Shown here: piece after piece, positions 60,112 through 64,000 of the stretch
How positions within the stretch are numbered: the first letter of the stretch is position 1
How the letters are laid out: every line of letters starts with the position of its first letter
NCBI GenBank assembly: GCA_934183165.1
Contig: CAKPRZ010000003.1
Location: forward strand, 62,001 to 126,000
Source: an uncultured Bacilli bacterium
Lineage (GTDB): Bacteria; Bacillota_I; Bacilli_A; RF39; UBA660
Direction: 5' to 3'
DNA length: 64,000 nucleotides
Made by a program: the position numbers and the translations under genes
Notes under the pieces: generated by a model
Told to the model about the DNA's origin: nothing
The model's database searches: none
Seen by the model: only the letters and a program-made list of their open reading frames with translations

Positions 60112-60351
60112 TTATTTTATCATCTTATCAATATCAGGCACTTTATTGTTTAATATTGTACTTATAATTTTATCAGATTTTTCTTTATCAACACTTTTTC
60201 CCGTTATTTCACTTATTTCATTTATTAAATCTCTTAAGGTGTTTTCATCCCTCATATCTGATTTTTGCAATTTCGATGCTAAAGATAGAATTGTGTTTTT
60301 ATCTACATTAGTCTTTTTTTCAATTTTTTTAAATAGTGAATCTCCAAACAT
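60112..60351 (-). CDS. spoVIF: stage VI sporulation protein F
   Basis: The 79-residue protein matches SpoVIF along its length: MFGDSLFKKIEKKTNVDKNT near the start, then LASKLQKSDMRDENTLRDLI and an end in NNKVPDIDKMIK. In Bacillus SpoVIF is a late mother-cell protein needed for coat assembly. Its presence with spoIVA supports that the organism forms spores and therefore needs an intact spoIVA. GTAGGAGG precedes the start. Confidence 0.88.
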   Translation of the reverse strand: MFGDSLFKKIEKKTNVDKNTILSLASKLQKSDMRDENTLRDLINEISEITGKSVDKEKSDKIISTILNNKVPDIDKMIK

Positions 60352-60397
60352 AAAAAACCTCCTACATAATTATATGTAAGAGTTTTTATTTTGATAA

Positions 60398-61705
60398 TTA
60401 TTCACTTCTATTTTTAAATTGAAGTATTATTGGAGTGCCTTCAAAATCAAAGGATTCACGTAGTTTATTTTCTAGATATCTATGATATGAGAAATGTACT
60501 AATCCTTTACTATTAACATGGAAAGTAAATTTCGGAGGTTTAGTGCCTGATTGATTAACAAAATAAATTTTTAGTCTCCTTCCTTTATAAGTAGGAGGTA
60601 GGTTCATCATATAGGCTTCATTAATAACTTCATTTAAAACGCTTGTCTTTATTTCTCTTTTTATATTTTCACTAACTTTTAATATTTCTGGCATCAAAGT
60701 ATGAATTCTTTTTTTAGTTAAAGCTGATGTAAATACAACTGGAACATAGCTTAAAAATTGAAATTCATTTCTTATTATTTTCAAATATTCTTTAATTGAT
60801 TTATCAGATACCCTATCCCATTTATTAACAACAATTATAAGTCCTTTACCTTTTTCTAAGACATATCCAGCAATATGTTTATCATGTTCTATTATCCCTT
60901 CTTCAGCATTAACTACAAGGAGACAAATATCACTTCTATCTATTGCTTTCATGCTACGTAAAAGACTATACTTTTCTACGCTTTCATATATTTTTCCTTT
61001 TTTTCGCATACCAGCAGTATCAATAACTACAAATTCTTCATTATTATATTTTAAAACAGTATCTATTGCATCTCTAGTAGTACCAGCTATATCACTAACT
61101 ATTACACGTTCTTGATTTAATAATGCATTTATTAAACTGCTTTTTCCGACATTAGGTCTACCAACCACAGAAAACTTTAGTCTAGTATCTTCTTCTTGAT
61201 AATTTTTATTATGATCAAAATTATCAACAATTGCATCTAATAATTCAATAAAGCCAGTTCCTTGTTCTCCACTTATTTCAAAATACTGATCAAATCCCAA
61301 TTCATAAAAATCATAAATATGGTCTCTAGCTTTTTTACTATCAACTTTATTAATAACTACAATTACTTTCTTATTACTTTTCTTTAACATATCTCTAATA
61401 ACGTAGTCATTAGGATTTATTCCCTCTTTTCCATCTACAACGAATAACACAACATCAGATTCATCAATAGCAACAGAAGCTTGCATTTTTATTTCATCAT
61501 TAAAATCTTCTTTAGAATCATCAATTCCCCCAGTATCAATTATATTAAATCTATAATTTCCATAGCTAGCTTCACTATAAATTCTATCTCTTGTTACTCC
61601 TGGAGTATCTTCTATTATAGATAATTTTTGACCCACTAATTTATTAAAAAGTGTACTTTTTCCCACATTTGGATGTCCAACTAATGCTACAGTAGGTAAT
61701 TTCAT
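60398..61705 (-). CDS. der: ribosome-associated GTPase Der (EngA)
   Basis: The 435-residue protein has two tandem G domains (GHPNVGKSTLF near residue 10 with DTGG, NKVD; GRPNVGKSSLI near 183 with DTAGMRKKG, NKWD) and a C-terminal KH-like domain (PPKFTFHVN). It is essential for 50S ribosome assembly. Order der - spoVIF - spoIVA - hup follows Bacillus. Confidence 0.97.
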   Translation of the reverse strand: MKLPTVALVGHPNVGKSTLFNKLVGQKLSIIEDTPGVTRDRIYSEASYGNYRFNIIDTGGIDDSKEDFNDEIKMQASVAIDESDVVLFVVDGKEGINPNDYVIRDMLKKSNKKVIVVINKVDSKKARDHIYDFYELGFDQYFEISGEQGTGFIELLDAIVDNFDHNKNYQEEDTRLKFSVVGRPNVGKSSLINALLNQERVIVSDIAGTTRDAIDTVLKYNNEEFVVIDTAGMRKKGKIYESVEKYSLLRSMKAIDRSDICLLVVNAEEGIIEHDKHIAGYVLEKGKGLIIVVNKWDRVSDKSIKEYLKIIRNEFQFLSYVPVVFTSALTKKRIHTLMPEILKVSENIKREIKTSVLNEVINEAYMMNLPPTYKGRRLKIYFVNQSGTKPPKFTFHVNSKGLVHFSYHRYLENKLRESFDFEGTPIILQFKNRSE

Positions 61706-61738
61706 ATCTATCCCTCCTCTTTTTCTATTGTATTATAA

Positions 61739-61768
61739 CAAAAAAAACAGTTTATTTAAACTGTTTTA
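61739..61768 (-). terminator. terminator after the 127-residue gene
   Basis: AAACAGTTT and AAACTGTTT pair as a 9-bp stem around an AAAT loop, followed by a T run on the minus strand, 10 bases past the stop at 61778. Confidence 0.85.
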
Positions 61769-61777
61769 TACAATTTA

Positions 61778-62161
61778 TTAATTATCTATTCTATCTTCCA
61801 AGAATTCTTCTTTTTCCATATTAGCTGATGGATTATTTATTAAGTTATTAAATTCACTTAACAATCTTTCATTTTCAATAGAAGCATTATCGTATTTAGA
61901 TCTAGCACTATCTAAAATTTCTTCTTTTCTTCTTTCGATTAGTGTATTAACTTCTAAAATTTTCTTTGAAAGATCTGCATTATTATCAAGTAGCGAATTT
62001 GTTTCTTCCACAATTTTTGAATAATCATCATATTCACTACCTAATACTTTTGTTAAAGGTAAATTATTAACAATTTCTGTTAAATGTTCATCATAAGATG
62101 TATTATTGTCATCAAATCCATTTATTACTTCTTCAGAAACATTATCATCAATTACTTCCAT
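61778..62161 (-). CDS. small coiled-coil hypothetical protein
   Basis: A 127-residue acidic protein, almost all helical with heptad patterns (LSKKILEVNTLIERRKEEILD; ERLLSEFNNLI). There is no membrane segment. GGAGGATATAT precedes the ATG. It might be a structural or division-associated protein, but no family is recognised. Confidence 0.65.
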   Translation of the reverse strand: MEVIDDNVSEEVINGFDDNNTSYDEHLTEIVNNLPLTKVLGSEYDDYSKIVEETNSLLDNNADLSKKILEVNTLIERRKEEILDSARSKYDNASIENERLLSEFNNLINNPSANMEKEEFLEDRIDN

Positions 62162-62262
62162 ATATATCCTCCATTATTCTTTTTTATAAATGTATAAGGA
62201 AATCTAGCATTCCTATTATTACAATAAGATTATACTATAGTTTTAAAAATTTAACAAACATT

Positions 62263-62718
62263 TTAAGTAACTCTTACTAAATTTTTTTTATTCTTAAATT
62301 TTTCATCATATATTATATCAACGAATTCAATACACTTATTTAAATCATCAATATTACTAACTTTAATATAATAAAAATCGTCACAATAATATATTCCTTT
62401 CAATCCTAAAAAAGCCTCAAACTCTTTTGATTTACAGTAAAAATTATCATCATAAATAATTTTTATTTTTAAGTCGATATCTTTTATTGAAATAAATGTA
62501 TCTATTCTTTTTATCTTTATATTAAATCCTGCATTTTTATCAACCACAATTTTTACATCATATAATCCATTTAACACTTTATCAAAACGGTCTTTAATTT
62601 CTAAAAAAATTTTTTTTAACAATTTTTCTAACTCTTTTTCACTCTTTACATCATATTTATTGGCAATAACATTGTTTACATAAACCTCATAAGTTTCCTC
62701 ATCAATAAAAAACTTCAT
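62263..62718 (-). CDS. hypothetical protein
   Basis: A 151-residue basic protein with alternating strands and helices (KFFIDEETYEVYVNN; FDKVLNGLYDVKIVVDKNAGF; IKIKRIDTFISI). Two similar ID-x-x-I strands are seen. It lies directly downstream of engB (42 bp). I do not recognise the family; the position near spore genes does not prove a role. Confidence 0.6.
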   Translation of the reverse strand: MKFFIDEETYEVYVNNVIANKYDVKSEKELEKLLKKIFLEIKDRFDKVLNGLYDVKIVVDKNAGFNIKIKRIDTFISIKDIDLKIKIIYDDNFYCKSKEFEAFLGLKGIYYCDDFYYIKVSNIDDLNKCIEFVDIIYDEKFKNKKNLVRVT

Positions 62719-62760
62719 CTAATCACCTATGATATAGTATGTTTTTCCACAAAAAAAGAC

Positions 62761-63354
62761 TTAAATTTCTTCTGTTATTAAGTCTTCTATTAAATTTGTA
62801 ATTTGTTCTTTTCCCATTTTTGATACACTTGAGAACAAAACTATATTATCCCCAACCACAACATCAAGGGTATCTTTTAAGACTTTGTAATTTTTGTCTT
62901 TTTTACTACTTCCAACTTTATCTACTTTTGTTGCAATTATAGTAACTGGAATATTATAATACTTCAAAAAGTTATACATAAGTAAGTCATCTTCACTAGG
63001 CTTATGTCTAAAATCAACTAGTAAAAATACTCTTTTTAATTGATGCCTTTTCTCAATATATTCTTCTATCATAAGTCCAAATTTTTTTTGTTGGGCTTTA
63101 TTTACTGCAGCATAGCCATATCCTGGGGCATCCACTAGATAAAAACTATCATTTACTAAATAAAAATTCAGTGTTTGTGTTTTACCGGGAACCGCTGAAG
63201 TTCTAGCAAGGTTCTTTCTATTGATAATTGTATTGATAAAACTACTCTTACCAACATTACTTCTTCCTATCATTAAAAACTCTGGTAAATTGTTTTCAGG
63301 ATACTGACTACGTCTAACAGCAACGATATCTAATTCAGATGAATTAATTTTCAT
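62761..63354 (-). CDS. engB: GTPase EngB (YsxC), ribosome assembly
   Basis: The 197-residue protein has G1 GRSNVGKSSFIN, the TRB motif ARTSAVPGKTQTLNFY, G3 DAPGYGYA and G4 TKVD. It is essential for late 50S assembly. Its start overlaps the end of the DHH phosphoesterase gene by 11 bp. Confidence 0.96.
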   Translation of the reverse strand: MKINSSELDIVAVRRSQYPENNLPEFLMIGRSNVGKSSFINTIINRKNLARTSAVPGKTQTLNFYLVNDSFYLVDAPGYGYAAVNKAQQKKFGLMIEEYIEKRHQLKRVFLLVDFRHKPSEDDLLMYNFLKYYNIPVTIIATKVDKVGSSKKDKNYKVLKDTLDVVVGDNIVLFSSVSKMGKEQITNLIEDLITEEI

Positions 63355-64000
63355 TATTATTCACTTCCAATTCATTAATATATGATAAACATGTATTATC
63401 TAAATCTTTTAATAGCTTATCCACATCTTCCATACTAGCAACTCTAGCACCACTTGCTAATTTATGGCCTCCACCATTATACTTTTCTGCTACCGTATTT
63501 ATAACAGGTCCTCTTGAACGAATATTTATTTTAAATAATTTGTTTTTTACATCTTCAGTTACCATGACCCAAACAATAACACCTTCAATATAGTTAAAAT
63601 TATTAACCATATTACCAGCTGATCCAACATCTACACCCAACTCAACTAAAATATCATTCGTAATCTTAACATATGCAAGACCATTTTCTGTTACCTTTAA
63701 ATTACTACCAATATAACCTTGTAATTTAATTTCATTAAGAGGTCGCATATATAAATTAGAATATACTTTAGTAGCATCAAATTTATAACTCTTCATCATA
63801 TCAGAAACAAGACTATAAAGTTTACTAGAAGCATTAAACATAAATCTATTAGTATCTGATACTATACCCGTATAAATAGTTTTAGCTATATCATCATTCA
63901 TCTTTAATGGAGTTTTATTAATAAGTTCTAAAACAATTTCGGAAGCACTTGAAGCGCTATCATCGATATATTCTATTTCACAAAACTTTTCAATAAATGG
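63344..64000 (-). CDS. nrnA: DHH/DHHA1 phosphoesterase (NrnA-type), C-terminal part
   Basis: The frame is open to the window edge: upstream of the first ATG at 63901 it reads CEIEYIDDSASSASEIVLEL, so the gene starts outside. Visible are IYTGIVSDTNRF (DHH domain metal ligand) and the DHHA1 motif NGGGHKLASGARV. NrnA degrades short oligoribonucleotides and 3'-phosphoadenosine 5'-phosphate. The N-terminal DHH motif itself is not in this window. Confidence 0.9.
   Translation of the reverse strand, partial: PFIEKFCEIEYIDDSASSASEIVLELINKTPLKMNDDIAKTIYTGIVSDTNRFMFNASSKLYSLVSDMMKSYKFDATKVYSNLYMRPLNEIKLQGYIGSNLKVTENGLAYVKITNDILVELGVDVGSAGNMVNNFNYIEGVIVWVMVTEDVKNKLFKINIRSRGPVINTVAEKYNGGGHKLASGARVASMEDVDKLLKDLDNTCLSYINELEVNNNEN

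Noticed and set aside
1..64000. CRISPR arrays or rRNA genes
   Set aside because: No regularly spaced repeat-spacer pattern or rRNA core sequence was seen; the only exact-period array is the four-unit iteron set at 43450.

Overview
The window is AT-rich, gene-dense DNA from a spore-forming, low-GC Firmicute, most like the uncultured Bacilli/RF39-type gut lineages. RecA, PgsA, GpsB, RNase P RNA, RecU, PBP1, Nth, DnaD, CCA-adding enzyme, HU, SpoIVA, SpoVIF, Der and EngB lie mostly on the minus strand in a Bacillus-like order (der - spoIVA - hup). TGA is used as a stop (ATGA overlaps at 37667 and 38317), so the code is the standard one. The lineage is inferred from gene content and order only.

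Layout. 1-2 kb: a LiaF-like membrane protein, a tiny YjcZ-like sporulation protein and a decayed gene. 2-10.3 kb: an accessory island with a winged-helix/nuclease-like protein, a Ser/Thr kinase with an unknown partner, a 2H-phosphoesterase/methyltransferase fusion, an EEP-type hydrolase and a large serine recombinase; it ends beside tRNA-His. 10.5-19.5 kb: feoAB behind a Fur box, a thioredoxin-like lipid-side protein, an RNHCP protein, an E2-like acyltransferase fold, two tandem transglutaminase-like surface proteins and a 3D-domain wall hydrolase. 19.6-21.6 kb: an ABC exporter behind a leader peptide and an attenuator. 21.6-24.7 kb: anaerobic ribonucleotide reductase with the glycyl-radical domain as a separate small gene. 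25-40 kb: housekeeping genes plus a sortase/adhesin pair.

The main discovery is at 40-57.7 kb. spoIVA, an essential spore-coat gene, is cut in two by a 16.36-kb element. The 5' part (codons 1-121) is at 57354-57716 and the 3' part at 39881-40996. Joining the two at the shared TGG codon restores an uninterrupted 491-codon reading frame, almost exactly the length of Bacillus SpoIVA. A serine recombinase lies 68 bp inside one end, and the joined element ends form a 50-bp near-palindrome expected of an attP site. This is the arrangement of the skin element in sigK, but in spoIVA. A candidate sigma-E promoter precedes the recombinase operon and another precedes spoIVA, which would couple excision to sporulation.

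The element looks like a former plasmid/mobilizable element. It has four 22-bp iterons next to a 65-bp pure A/T tract, an SSB-like gene, winged-helix genes, a MOBV-type oriT and a relaxase gene truncated by a transposase fragment. Its cargo is a tightly overlapping operon: a tyrosine-rich 29-residue peptide, a terminator, a radical-SAM-like enzyme with an unusual cysteine spacing, a phosphoketolase-like enzyme, two PHP phosphoesterases, a GrpB-like protein, a HAD phosphatase and a HelD-like RNA polymerase recycling ATPase, with a LysR regulator upstream. I do not recognise this gene set as a described pathway.

57.7-64 kb returns to the chromosome: DUF5305, an ER-type signal peptidase, SpoVIF, Der, two small unknown proteins, EngB and an NrnA-type DHH phosphoesterase that runs off the window.
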